Positions 23,112 to 31,891 of a stretch of DNA of 38,197 bases are shown one piece after another. A program made the translations under genes and the position numbers. Numbering within the stretch: the first letter of the stretch is position 1; every line of letters starts with the position of its first letter. The DNA comes from JAVBOW01 sp031549495 (lineage in GTDB: Bacteria > Bacteroidota > Bacteroidia > Bacteroidales > Rikenellaceae). The notes under the pieces are model-generated. The model was not told where the DNA came from. It saw only the letters and a list, made by a program, of their open reading frames with translations, and did no database searches. The stretch is taken from the NCBI GenBank assembly GCA_031549495.1, contig JAVBPS010000052.1:1-38197 (forward strand), read 5' to 3'.

Positions 23112-24941
23112 TTACCAGGCAGCCTGGTTGTTACACTCGATGAAAACATTACATAACGCAGCGTTCGTGCGTTGCAGCGTCGCCTCGTCCATCTTGACGA
23201 CCCGACGGTCGTAGGTCATCAGGCCGTTCACTTCGATCTCCACGTCGGTGGTCTGGGTATAGACGGCCGCCGACAAACCGTTTCGGATCATCTTTTTGAG
23301 CGAATCGGCATATTCCACATATTTTGCGGTTATCTCATCCGGACTATTGTACTGTACGTAACCCCAATTGCGATCAGGCTCCCAACAGTGAGCCTGCAAC
23401 ACGAGTCCAATGCCGCCGTACTCGCCCAGCACATTGACCCGCGAGGCGTCGTAAAGGTACATCGCCGGTGCGGGATAGTTATGCAGGTCGAGCATGTCGC
23501 CGCAGTGGAAATGGTTGCCCCCACTGGCGGGGTTGACCAACCGCGAAGGATCGTAACTCTTGGTCCACCGGGCGATTTCGACAGTCTTGAACTGCCCCCA
23601 CGCTTCATTGAAAGGGATCCAAACGCCGATGCACGGATAGGAATAAAGGCAGTCCATAATCTCTTTCCATTCTCGGCGGTAGATGGCCTCGGACTCGCAC
23701 GAACGGGCGTATTCCGTGCCGGAGTACATCGTTTTGTTCTGCCATTCGGTCTTCTTATCGCCATTGGGCATATCCTGCCATACGATCATACCTATTTGGT
23801 CGCAATGGGTGTACCAGCGCGCGGGTTCGACCTTGACGTGTTTGCGGATCATATTGTAACCCAGCTCTTTGGTTTTGGTAATGTCATACTTGAGGGCCTC
23901 GTCTGTGGGTGCGGTGTAGAGACCGTCGGGCCACCATCCCTGGTCGAGCGGCCCGAAATGGAACAGGTCACGGTTATTGAGCTGCAGACGTACGATACCC
24001 GAGGCGTCGCGCCGGGTCGAGTACTTGCGCATGGCGGTATAACTCCCGACCTCGTCGATAACCTTGCCGCCGTTCACAACCCTGACCTTCAGGCCATAGA
24101 GGTGGGGGTCATCCGGACTCCATAGTTTAAAATCTTTCAGTTGCAACTCCAATTTCTGTCCGGGCAGGGCCTGTGCCGAGGCGATCTCGCGTCCGCCGTC
24201 GAGCAGGATGGCCTGTAACAGGTCGGCCCGGTCGGTTCCGGAAGTCTCCATGCTAATGCTAATGATTCCCCGGTCGATGTCGGGGACGGTTTTCAGGCCG
24301 GTAATATGGCGGTCGGGAACATTCTCGAGCCAGACCGTCTGCCAGATACCGCTTACGGGGGTATAGCGCGTCCCGTGGGGCTTATTGAACTGCTTGCCCG
24401 CAGGCTGGACTCCTTCGTTCGAGGGGTCGAAGACCCGGACACGAATTTTATTCAGGCCTTTTTGCAAAGCATTCGTGATGTCGAACGAAAACGGGGTGTA
24501 ACCTCCCGCATGTCCACCGGTTTTGACATCGTTGATCCAAACCGCACACTCCCAGTCGACTGCCCCGAAATGGAGCAGGATACGGCCCTTGCTCCAATCG
24601 GCCGGAATGGTGAACTCGCGCTCGTACCACAGTAACTCGTCTTGGGAGAGTCTGCGGCCCACGCCCGAGAGCGACGATTCGACGGCGAACGGAACGAGAA
24701 TCTTACCCTCGAACGTCTCCGGGGAGGATGTACCCAAGGGTGTGATGGCGTAGTTCCACAGGCCGTTTAGATTCGTCCACGTCGGGCGTTCCATGATCGG
24801 ACGGGGGTATTCAGACAAGGGATTCGCCGGGTCGACCCGTGCGGCCCATTCGGTACGGAGTTTGTCGCCCGCGGGTTTCCATTGTGCGAAAAGATAGGAT
24901 GTCAAAACCAGGACAGGAATTAATAAAAGGATCTTTTTCAT
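23112..24941 (-). CDS. GH2-family glycoside hydrolase (beta-galactosidase-like)
   Basis: This 609-residue secreted enzyme has a signal peptide ending near residue 19 (SYLFAQ). The GH2 sugar-binding domain covers about 45-205, with LNGLWNYA, LLWYEREFTIP, HFGAVDWECAVWINDVKTGGHAGGYTPFSFDIT and YTPVSGIWQTVWLE. The immunoglobulin-like domain is at about 210-305, and the TIM barrel runs from about 325 to the end. Expected catalytic residues are present: acid/base Glu446 in PFNEAWG (N445-E446) and nucleophile Glu507 in VLGEYGG. It lacks the extra C-terminal domains of LacZ-like enzymes. GH2 includes beta-galactosidases, glucuronidases and mannosidases, and the sequence does not settle the specificity. 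It follows the sulfatase by 15 nt, so the pair probably act in sequence: desulfation, then release of the sugar. Confidence 0.92.
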   Translation of the reverse strand: MKKILLLIPVLVLTSYLFAQWKPAGDKLRTEWAARVDPANPLSEYPRPIMERPTWTNLNGLWNYAITPLGTSSPETFEGKILVPFAVESSLSGVGRRLSQDELLWYEREFTIPADWSKGRILLHFGAVDWECAVWINDVKTGGHAGGYTPFSFDITNALQKGLNKIRVRVFDPSNEGVQPAGKQFNKPHGTRYTPVSGIWQTVWLENVPDRHITGLKTVPDIDRGIISISMETSGTDRADLLQAILLDGGREIASAQALPGQKLELQLKDFKLWSPDDPHLYGLKVRVVNGGKVIDEVGSYTAMRKYSTRRDASGIVRLQLNNRDLFHFGPLDQGWWPDGLYTAPTDEALKYDITKTKELGYNMIRKHVKVEPARWYTHCDQIGMIVWQDMPNGDKKTEWQNKTMYSGTEYARSCESEAIYRREWKEIMDCLYSYPCIGVWIPFNEAWGQFKTVEIARWTKSYDPSRLVNPASGGNHFHCGDMLDLHNYPAPAMYLYDASRVNVLGEYGGIGLVLQAHCWEPDRNWGYVQYNSPDEITAKYVEYADSLKKMIRNGLSAAVYTQTTDVEIEVNGLMTYDRRVVKMDEATLQRTNAALCNVFIECNNQAAW

Positions 24942-24956
24942 GAATTATCGTAGGAT

Positions 24957-26522
24957 TTAGTCTTCGGTCGAACTGCCCCACCAATCTGCATTGGGACGGT
25001 AGTCGGGGCGGAGTATGTCTCGGCGCAGGGCTTCGAGTTGGGTCATTTTTTGTCGTTGCATTTTTTCCACATAGGCGCGCTCTTTCTCCGGATCGTATTC
25101 CCGGTCGGCGATAGGGAACAGGGCGCCGGTCCGGCACAGCCAGGTCGTGAGTTTGTTTTGCAGTTGGCTCAGTTCGCGCGGATGCAGTTCGTTCACGGGC
25201 CGGGTCTCAGCCGGATCTGCGGCGAGGTTGTAGAGTTCGTCCCGCCCCTCCTCGTAGTAGCGGATCAGTTTCCAATCGCCCTCACGGATCACGGACGACG
25301 GCGCACCGCCCTGGTTACCGTAGTGAGGATAGTGCCAGTAGAGTGCTCGCGGCCCGACCTTCCTGCCTCGGAATAGGGGCGAAAAGTCGATCCCGTCGAC
25401 CTTTTGTTCGCGGGGTAAGCCTACGGAAACCATTCTCAGCAGCGTGGGATAGAAGTCCATGCCCGAAATGGGCGTGTCGCATTCGCTGCCCGCCAGGCAA
25501 AGGCCCGGATAACGCACCAGCAGCGGCACTCGCAGGCCGCCCTCCCATTGCTGGCCCTTGCCGCCGCGCAAGGGGCGATTCGAAGTGGCGTAGTCGTCGC
25601 CCGAGCAGACCCCGCCGTTGTCGCTCGTGAAAATGACAATCGTGTTTTCGTCCAGGCCGAGTTCGGTGAGTTTGTCCAACACGACACCCACCGCATCGTC
25701 CATCTGCCGGACCAGGCCCGCGTAAACGGGATTGTCCTGCCGTTGACGGGCAGGCAGGACGCCCTCGACGGCGAAGCCGCTTTCGGGCACGCCGCCTTTG
25801 ACGGCCTTGTCGCGGAAATGGCGCCAGTTCGCCTCGGTCGTTTCGATCGGGGCATGCACCGCATAAAAAGAAAGGTAAGCGAAGAAGGGCCGGCCGTGGC
25901 ACTCTTCGATGAATTTCGCCGTTTCCCTCGCCAGGCGAACGTTCAACTCTTCCCCCCGGGGGCCGTCGCTCATTTTTGGATTGCCGTAGGGTGAGAAATA
26001 ACCACCGGGGTAAGGGCCTCCGGCTTCATGGCCTCCGATGTTGACCTCGAAGCCGTGATCCTCGGGCATCGACCCCTCACCACCCAGGTGCCATTTCCCA
26101 GCCAACAGGGTTGCGTAACCGGCCGAGCGCAGCACTTCCGGCAGAGTCACCTCATTGCTCGAAAGAGTGAGGGCATAGTCGGCGGGCAATAGTTTCGAGT
26201 GGCGGCCGCGCCCGCGCCACGCCTCGCCCGAAGGTTCGCCGATCCAGTTGGTGATCCCGTGGCGGACGGGGTATTGGCCTGTCAGGATGCTGGCCCGCGA
26301 GGGACTCGAGACCTGACACGCCGCGTATGATTGCGTGAAACGCATCCCTTCGGCCGCGATGCGGTCGATGTTGGGCGTTTCGTAGTAATCGCTCCCGGTG
26401 CAGCCCAGGTCTTTCCATCCCAGGTCGTCGGCCAGGATGAAAAGGATGTTCGGTTTTTTCTGCGCCTTCGCATTCACGGCGGCGAAAACCAGCAAGGCTG
26501 TGGCAATAAAGTGTCTGCTCAT
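24957..26522 (-). CDS. S1-family sulfatase (PUL3), tentatively galactose/GalNAc 4-O type
   Basis: This 521-residue secreted sulfatase has signal peptide MSRHF to AKA (residue 20). Metal-binding NILFILADDLGWKDLGC is at 25-41, and the active-site signature S-S-P-S-R at 72-76 makes Ser72 the formylglycine precursor, so anSME is needed. LLAGKWHLGG, FTSDNGG and GGKGQQWEGGLRVPLLVRYP complete the family pattern. The YETPNIDRIAAEGMRFT, YPVRHGITNWIG and GYFSPYGNP features resemble the S1_16 group, reported as galactose/N-acetylgalactosamine 4-O-sulfatases; this subfamily call is tentative. The frame is open to 26615, but the ATG at 26522 gives the signal peptide and lies 18 nt after a -7-like box. First gene of the minus-strand operon, divergent from susC of PUL3. 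Confidence 0.9.
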   Translation of the reverse strand: MSRHFIATALLVFAAVNAKAQKKPNILFILADDLGWKDLGCTGSDYYETPNIDRIAAEGMRFTQSYAACQVSSPSRASILTGQYPVRHGITNWIGEPSGEAWRGRGRHSKLLPADYALTLSSNEVTLPEVLRSAGYATLLAGKWHLGGEGSMPEDHGFEVNIGGHEAGGPYPGGYFSPYGNPKMSDGPRGEELNVRLARETAKFIEECHGRPFFAYLSFYAVHAPIETTEANWRHFRDKAVKGGVPESGFAVEGVLPARQRQDNPVYAGLVRQMDDAVGVVLDKLTELGLDENTIVIFTSDNGGVCSGDDYATSNRPLRGGKGQQWEGGLRVPLLVRYPGLCLAGSECDTPISGMDFYPTLLRMVSVGLPREQKVDGIDFSPLFRGRKVGPRALYWHYPHYGNQGGAPSSVIREGDWKLIRYYEEGRDELYNLAADPAETRPVNELHPRELSQLQNKLTTWLCRTGALFPIADREYDPEKERAYVEKMQRQKMTQLEALRRDILRPDYRPNADWWGSSTED

Positions 26523-26540
26523 CGGGTTATTTGTATATTG

Positions 26541-26603
26541 CAAAGAAAGACAATCGGTCGGCAACCGGCGCGCACTCTTGCTCATAAGTTCAGCACAAAT
26601 ATT
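26541..26603 (-). promoter_or_regulatory. Candidate operator and promoter of the sulfatase-GH2 operon
   Basis: On the minus strand TGTGCTG (26597-26591) is followed 21 bp later by AGTGCGC (26576-26570), which keeps only the GTGC core. Exactly 22 bp from the end of that site begins TTTCTTTG (26548-26541), a 5 of 6 match to TAnnTTTG. Spacing and order mirror the promoter of susC on the other strand. The 10-mer ATTTGTGCTG (26600-26591) matches ATTTGTGCTA of the other side at 9 of 10 bases. Confidence 0.5.
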
Positions 26604-26632
26604 CAGGACATGCATTTGCAGCCGGACTGTTG

Positions 26633-26694
26633 TTATGTGTGCTATAATTCCGATGATTTGTGCTACACCGCCCGGCGAGGGCTGAATACTTTTG
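26633..26694 (+). promoter_or_regulatory. Candidate HTCS operator and promoter of the PUL3 susC operon
   Basis: TGTGCTA occurs twice on the plus strand, at 26638-26644 and 26659-26665, exactly 21 bp apart, the spacing of two AraC-type half-sites on one DNA face. Flanking bases also agree in part (TnATn before, nA after). The -7 box TACTTTTG (26687-26694, exact TAnnTTTG) starts 22 bp after the second repeat. There is no TTG at the -33 position, which the second repeat borders, so the promoter probably needs an activator. The regulator at 33732 is the natural candidate. Confidence 0.65.
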
Positions 26695-26729
26695 TATGCA
26701 GCGCAAGCCTAATGACCTAAACTTAAGCT

Positions 26730-29700
26730 ATGAAACCAAAAATTTACGTAAGACATTTTGTATTCCTGCCGATATTGTGCCTCATAGGCATAATATCTCC
26801 TTTAAGCGGGATGGCTCAGTCCGGTTCGAACTACACGGTCGACGGCACGGTCACCAACCCTGAGGGCAAGCCTGTCGCCGGGGCGACCATCGTGATCAAA
26901 GACCTGCGTCAGGGGACCACGACCAATGCAAAGGGCTATTTCGCCTTGCCAGCGCAGGGCAACTCGATCGTGGAGATATCCTGTATGGGATTTGCATCGC
27001 AAACTGTCCCTGTGTCGCAGGCCGTGACCCTGAATATCAGGTTGAGCGAGGCCGTTGAACTCGTCGACGAGGTGGTCGTGGTGGCTTATGGCACCATGAA
27101 GAAAAGCGACATTAACGCCGCCATCTCCTCGGTCAAGGCGGATGACATCGTCACAACCGCTTCGCCCGATCTGTCCGGGATGCTGATGGGCCGCGCAGCG
27201 GGCCTGACCGTTACCCAGAACAGCGCCAAGCCGGGTGGCGGCATCACGATGCTCGTACGCGGGGCGGCTTCGACCGGGGCGGGCAACGAGCCGCTCTATG
27301 TGATCGACGGCTTCCCGGTGGTCAATGCGAGCGTCTCCCCGGGCAGCGGTTCGGTCTGGACGGCGGGCGAGACCAATCCCCTGGCTGACATCAACCCCAA
27401 CGACATAGCCTCGATCGAGATCCTTAAGGACGCCTCGGCCACCGCTATATACGGGGCGCGGGGTGCCAACGGGGTCATTATGATCACCACCAAGCGCGGC
27501 ACGAAAGGCACGAAGGTCGAATACAACGGCAGCACGTCAGTGCAGCAGATCATCAAACGGCCCGACCTGCTTTCGGCGGACGAGCTGATGGCCGAGCAAA
27601 TGCGTTACGACCGCGAGCTGTTCCTGCACACCAATAAACTCTATCCTTACGGCGGGGGTGATCCGTCATTATACACCTACGTCCCGAAGTTCAACTACAC
27701 ACCCGGGCAGATCGCCGCCGCGGGGGAAGGCACCAATTGGTATGACGAGGTAACGCGCAACGGGCGCATCAACCAGCAGCAACTCACGATCACCTCGGGT
27801 AACGAATCGGTCAAAACCCTGGTCTCGTTCAACTACTACGATCAGGACGGGGTGGTCAAAACTTCCGAATATACCCGTTACAGCCTTCGTTACAACCTCG
27901 ATCAGCGCATTACCAAATGGTGGGACTACGGTCTCTCGGCTTTGGGTTCGCGGGTAACCGAAAAGAACGCCGCCCTCGGAGGGGGGCAGGACAAAAATGC
28001 AGGTATCCTCGAATCGGCTATGTCGTACAGCCCCCTGATGGCGATGGAGCGCGATCCGCTGACCGGTGGCTGGTCGGAAGACCCCAACCAGGCGCTGCTC
28101 AACCATCCGCTCTCGTATCTGGACTCGACCGATGAGACGATTACCAAGCGTTTTCTGGCTAACGTGTTCACCAACATCCATATCATTAAGGATGAACTGT
28201 GGATCAAACTCTCGGCCGGAGGCGATTTCCGCAACGGCCAGCGGCAGGCATACTATCCGATGACCACCCGCCATGGGCGAGAGGTGGGCGGCGATGCCAA
28301 CATCAACAATCTCAGCCGGGAGGACTACAACGCCGATGCGGTACTCAACTACCAGAAGCAGTGCGGTGACCGTCATAAATTCATAGGTCTTTTGGGTTAC
28401 TCGTACCAGCAGTTCAACCGCAACGGGGTAACCGCCCGCGCGCAGGGCTTCATGACGGACGATCTGCTCTACTACGACCTGGCGGCCGGCGAGCAGCGTC
28501 CGGAGGTAACCTCGGCCGTGGGCAAGCATGTACTTGCGTCGTACTTCGCCCGTTTTCAGTATTCGTTCAAGGAGCGTTACCTGTTCACTTTCACGGGACG
28601 CGTGGATGGCAGCGACCGTTTCGGGGAGAACAACAAATATGCCTTTTTCCCATCAGGTGCTTTCGCCTGGCGTTTCAACCAGGAGAATTTCGCCCGCAAA
28701 TGGCGCTGGCTCTCGGACGGCAAACTCAGGCTGAGCTACGGCCAGGTAGGCAACGAGAACCTGCCCAACGACGCCGCGTCGGAATACTACGCCTTCGGCG
28801 GGCAAAACTACTACTGGGACGGAACGATGCGCAGCGGGATGGCGCTCGGCAAATTCGGCAATCCCAGCCTGCGCTGGGAGACCACGACCGAGTACAACCT
28901 CGGTCTGGACTTCGGTTTCTTCAAAAACCGGATCAACGGCAGCGTCGATGTTTACTACAAAGAGGTCAAAGACCTGCTCAGCGAGCGCGAATTGCCCCAT
29001 ACGGCCATCCGCAAGAGCGTTTACTGGAATGTGGGAAAGACCGAAAGCTCGGGCGTGGAACTTACCCTGAATACGGTCAACCTCACCGGGCCGCTCTCAT
29101 GGCGGACAACTTTTACCTTCTCCGCTTATCGCGACCGCTGGAAGGAACGCGACCCGATGGTCATGCTGGCGGCCTATGTCAATCCCTACGGCAACATCGG
29201 CTCGATCTATACGCTCGTCGCCGACGGGATCATGATGCCGGGCCAGAGCGTACCCCACATGCCCAACCTCGAACCGGGGCAGATGAAATACCGTGACATC
29301 AACGGCAAGGACGCCGACGGCAAGCTCACCGGTGTGCCCGACGGGGTGATCGACGAGGCGGATCTGGTCTACCTGGGAACCCGCCAGCCCAAATGCACGA
29401 TGGGCTTGAACAATACGCTGCGCTACGCGGGTTTCGACCTGAACTTCTTCTTTTACGCCTCGATCGGGGCCTACCGTCAGGCCAGAACCAGCATCGAACA
29501 CGGCGTGTATGGCGGCTACGGCCTGCAACGCATCGGCGACAGCTACAACTACCTGGTTGACATAAAAAATCGTTGGACTTCGGACAACATGTACACCTCC
29601 ATGACCAGCGGCTTCACGAGCAGCTACGACGCCATCGGTGCGGGATCCCACTGGCAGAAAGCCTCCTACGTGCGCCTGAAGTACCTGACCCTGGGCTATG

Positions 29701-29870
29701 ACCTCTCCCGCGCGCTGCGTATGCGCACGGTCGGTATGAGGCTCTATGTTTCGGTCCAGAACCTCTTCACGCTAACCAACTACGCGGGTTTCGACCCCGA
29801 AGTAGAGAACGACCGGGCGACCTATCCCCAGCAACGGAGTTTCTCGTTGGGCCTAGATATTAAATTCTAA
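26730..29870 (+). CDS. SusC/RagA TonB-dependent transporter (PUL3, no STN domain)
   Basis: This 1046-residue TonB-dependent transporter has a signal peptide to about residue 30 (SGMAQ). A carboxypeptidase-regulatory-like domain follows at about 35-110 (YTVDGTVTNPEGKPVAGATIVIK). The TonB-box-like LVDEVVVVAYG leads into the plug with LVRGAASTGAGNEPLYVIDGFPV and GANGVIMITTKRG, and the barrel ends in RSFSLGLDIKF. Unlike the two other SusC proteins here it has no STN domain, which agrees with control by a hybrid two-component system rather than sigma/FecR. It is the first gene of a four-gene plus-strand run with gaps of 11-22 nt. Confidence 0.95.
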   Translation: MKPKIYVRHFVFLPILCLIGIISPLSGMAQSGSNYTVDGTVTNPEGKPVAGATIVIKDLRQGTTTNAKGYFALPAQGNSIVEISCMGFASQTVPVSQAVTLNIRLSEAVELVDEVVVVAYGTMKKSDINAAISSVKADDIVTTASPDLSGMLMGRAAGLTVTQNSAKPGGGITMLVRGAASTGAGNEPLYVIDGFPVVNASVSPGSGSVWTAGETNPLADINPNDIASIEILKDASATAIYGARGANGVIMITTKRGTKGTKVEYNGSTSVQQIIKRPDLLSADELMAEQMRYDRELFLHTNKLYPYGGGDPSLYTYVPKFNYTPGQIAAAGEGTNWYDEVTRNGRINQQQLTITSGNESVKTLVSFNYYDQDGVVKTSEYTRYSLRYNLDQRITKWWDYGLSALGSRVTEKNAALGGGQDKNAGILESAMSYSPLMAMERDPLTGGWSEDPNQALLNHPLSYLDSTDETITKRFLANVFTNIHIIKDELWIKLSAGGDFRNGQRQAYYPMTTRHGREVGGDANINNLSREDYNADAVLNYQKQCGDRHKFIGLLGYSYQQFNRNGVTARAQGFMTDDLLYYDLAAGEQRPEVTSAVGKHVLASYFARFQYSFKERYLFTFTGRVDGSDRFGENNKYAFFPSGAFAWRFNQENFARKWRWLSDGKLRLSYGQVGNENLPNDAASEYYAFGGQNYYWDGTMRSGMALGKFGNPSLRWETTTEYNLGLDFGFFKNRINGSVDVYYKEVKDLLSERELPHTAIRKSVYWNVGKTESSGVELTLNTVNLTGPLSWRTTFTFSAYRDRWKERDPMVMLAAYVNPYGNIGSIYTLVADGIMMPGQSVPHMPNLEPGQMKYRDINGKDADGKLTGVPDGVIDEADLVYLGTRQPKCTMGLNNTLRYAGFDLNFFFYASIGAYRQARTSIEHGVYGGYGLQRIGDSYNYLVDIKNRWTSDNMYTSMTSGFTSSYDAIGAGSHWQKASYVRLKYLTLGYDLSRALRMRTVGMRLYVSVQNLFTLTNYAGFDPEVENDRATYPQQRSFSLGLDIKF

Positions 29871-29881
29871 AAATTGCAGCC

Positions 29882-31873
29882 ATGAAAAAACTGATTCTAT
29901 ACTTATGTGTCGCGTTTACGGGGATATTTACCTGCTCGTGCGAAAAAGACCTGGAGCCCAATCTCTACGGGGTGATCTCGCCCGAAGCGGCCTTCTCGAC
30001 GCAGGCGGGCATCGAAGCGGCCACCGTAGCCCTTTATTATGAACTCAAACAGGTCGGCTGGGGTCCCTACCTCTTCTCGGATGGCAGCTGCTTCGTGATG
30101 GATGAGGCATGCACTGACGAGTGGACGGTCAAATGGGCCGGGTGGACTTCGTTCATCAACGGCGGCTGGACAAACACCGACGCTATGTCCACGGGTTTCT
30201 ATAATAGTACCGCGAAGAACATCACCCGCTGCACTTTCGTGCTCGAGCAAATCGCGCTCAGCAGTGTTCCTGACGATATAAAAAACAAGTATGTACCCGA
30301 GATCCGCGCCTTGAGGGCCTTCTTCCTGTATGACCTGTACCGTTTCTACGGCCCGATGCCGATGATCCTTGACGGGCAGATGGCCCTCAATCCCGACCCC
30401 AACTACAAACCTTTCCGTCCCACGGCCGCGTCGGTCGAGACTTTCATCACCGACGAGTTGCGCGCCGCCGCCGATGCTCTGCCGGTCACGCAGACCGCCT
30501 ATGGGCGTATTACCAAAGGTGCGGCGCTGCATTACCTGCTTAAACTACGCATGAACCAGAAACAATGGCAGGCCGCGCTGAATGTGATCGACGAGATTGA
30601 CGCATTGAGTTATTATTCGCTCGAAGAGGACTACGCCGGGATTTTCTCGGCCACCAATGAGGGCAACCGCGAGTTGATCTTCGTGGTAACGGCCGAGGCG
30701 CTGGAAGATTACGGCAACCATTGCTATGCCAACATCTTGCCCACCAATTACAAGTCGCCGACCGAAAACACGATCAGCGGGTGGAACGGCCACCGCATGC
30801 CCTGGGCGTTCTACGACACGTTCGACGCCGAAGACACGCGCCGGGCGCTCATCCAGGCCACTTACGCCTCGACGGGCGGTACGACGGTCAACCTGCGCAC
30901 CAACGGCGACGTGGGCCCCCTGCCGCTCAAATACGGCATCGACCCCAAAGCGATCGGGACCTGGGCGGGCAACGACAAGGTGATGGATCGCTACGCCGAG
31001 GTGTTGCTCTTCAAGGCCGAGGCCCTGAATGAACTGAACGGCCCCAACGCCGAGAGCGTCAAACTCGTCAATCGTATCCGTGGCCGCGCATTCGGAGTGG
31101 AGACCGCCCTTCCAGAGCAGGTGCTCATCAATGAGGAGTTCAACGCTCTGGCGGGTACGCCGCCGACCGAAACCTCGGGTGCGCTGATGGTGCGTAACTA
31201 CCAGGCCGCCGGGGCGGGGTGGGAGACCGGCATAGACAACACCTCGCTGCTCTCGGGCGTGAACTGCCTGCACATCAAAATCACCAAGGTGCGAACAGGA
31301 ACCGTCGCCGCCATCCAGGGTGATCTGCAGGTGCGAAATGAATCGCTCCCGATCCAGGCGGGCCGGCAGTACACGGCCAGCTTCAAGATTCGCTCCAGTT
31401 CGGACGTGTCGTTCAATTTCCGCGCGCCGCGCGGCGGACTGACCGCCGACCATGTGGTCACGCTGGAAGCGGGTGTGAGCAGGGACATCGAGTTCAACCT
31501 GGGTACCGCCACCTCGACCATCACGGACGGCGCCATATTCTTCGCCCTGGGGGCGCTGCCTGTGGGCACGGAACTGTGGATCGACGCGGTAAAAATAACC
31601 GCGCTGGAAATGGATACCTCGCAGAATAGCCCAAAATTGGTCAAATTGGCCGATTTTCCCGGCAAGGACGACCTGCGCGAGTGGATCCTCAAGGAACGCG
31701 GCTGGGAGTTCTGGTACGAGGGCAAACGCCGTCAGGACCTAATCCGCATGGATAAGTACATGACCGTGGGACGTTCGGTAGCCGGCAATTTTTCAGATAA
31801 AAACTACTTGTTCCCGATCCCGCGCGCGGTGATGATCGAAAACCATAATATCACGCCCAACCCCGGCTATTAA
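29882..31873 (+). CDS. SusD/RagB-family lipoprotein with an inserted CBM-like domain (PUL3)
   Basis: This 663-residue SusD homologue (lipobox-like CSC, Cys20) is longer than usual. The N-terminal and helical parts are normal (YVPEIRALRAFFLYDLYRFYGPMP at 137-160; YAEVLLFKAEALNELNG at 371-387; VKLVNRIRGRAFG to about 405), and so is the end (LREWILKERGWEFWYEGKRRQDLIRMDKYM at 598-627; NYLFPIPRAVMIENHNITPNPGY). Between them, residues about 412-577 are foreign to SusD. They read like a CBM4/9-type galactose-binding beta-sandwich: NEEF near the start, LQVRNESLPIQAGRQYTASFKIRSSSDVSFNFRAP in the middle, and FFALGALPVGTELWIDAVKITAL at the end. The reading frame is unbroken on both sides, so this is a domain insertion and not an artefact of a frameshift. 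I infer an extra glycan-binding site on the SusD lid. Confidence 0.92.
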   Translation: MKKLILYLCVAFTGIFTCSCEKDLEPNLYGVISPEAAFSTQAGIEAATVALYYELKQVGWGPYLFSDGSCFVMDEACTDEWTVKWAGWTSFINGGWTNTDAMSTGFYNSTAKNITRCTFVLEQIALSSVPDDIKNKYVPEIRALRAFFLYDLYRFYGPMPMILDGQMALNPDPNYKPFRPTAASVETFITDELRAAADALPVTQTAYGRITKGAALHYLLKLRMNQKQWQAALNVIDEIDALSYYSLEEDYAGIFSATNEGNRELIFVVTAEALEDYGNHCYANILPTNYKSPTENTISGWNGHRMPWAFYDTFDAEDTRRALIQATYASTGGTTVNLRTNGDVGPLPLKYGIDPKAIGTWAGNDKVMDRYAEVLLFKAEALNELNGPNAESVKLVNRIRGRAFGVETALPEQVLINEEFNALAGTPPTETSGALMVRNYQAAGAGWETGIDNTSLLSGVNCLHIKITKVRTGTVAAIQGDLQVRNESLPIQAGRQYTASFKIRSSSDVSFNFRAPRGGLTADHVVTLEAGVSRDIEFNLGTATSTITDGAIFFALGALPVGTELWIDAVKITALEMDTSQNSPKLVKLADFPGKDDLREWILKERGWEFWYEGKRRQDLIRMDKYMTVGRSVAGNFSDKNYLFPIPRAVMIENHNITPNPGY

Positions 31874-31891
31874 TCCGCAAAAAAATAGGCT

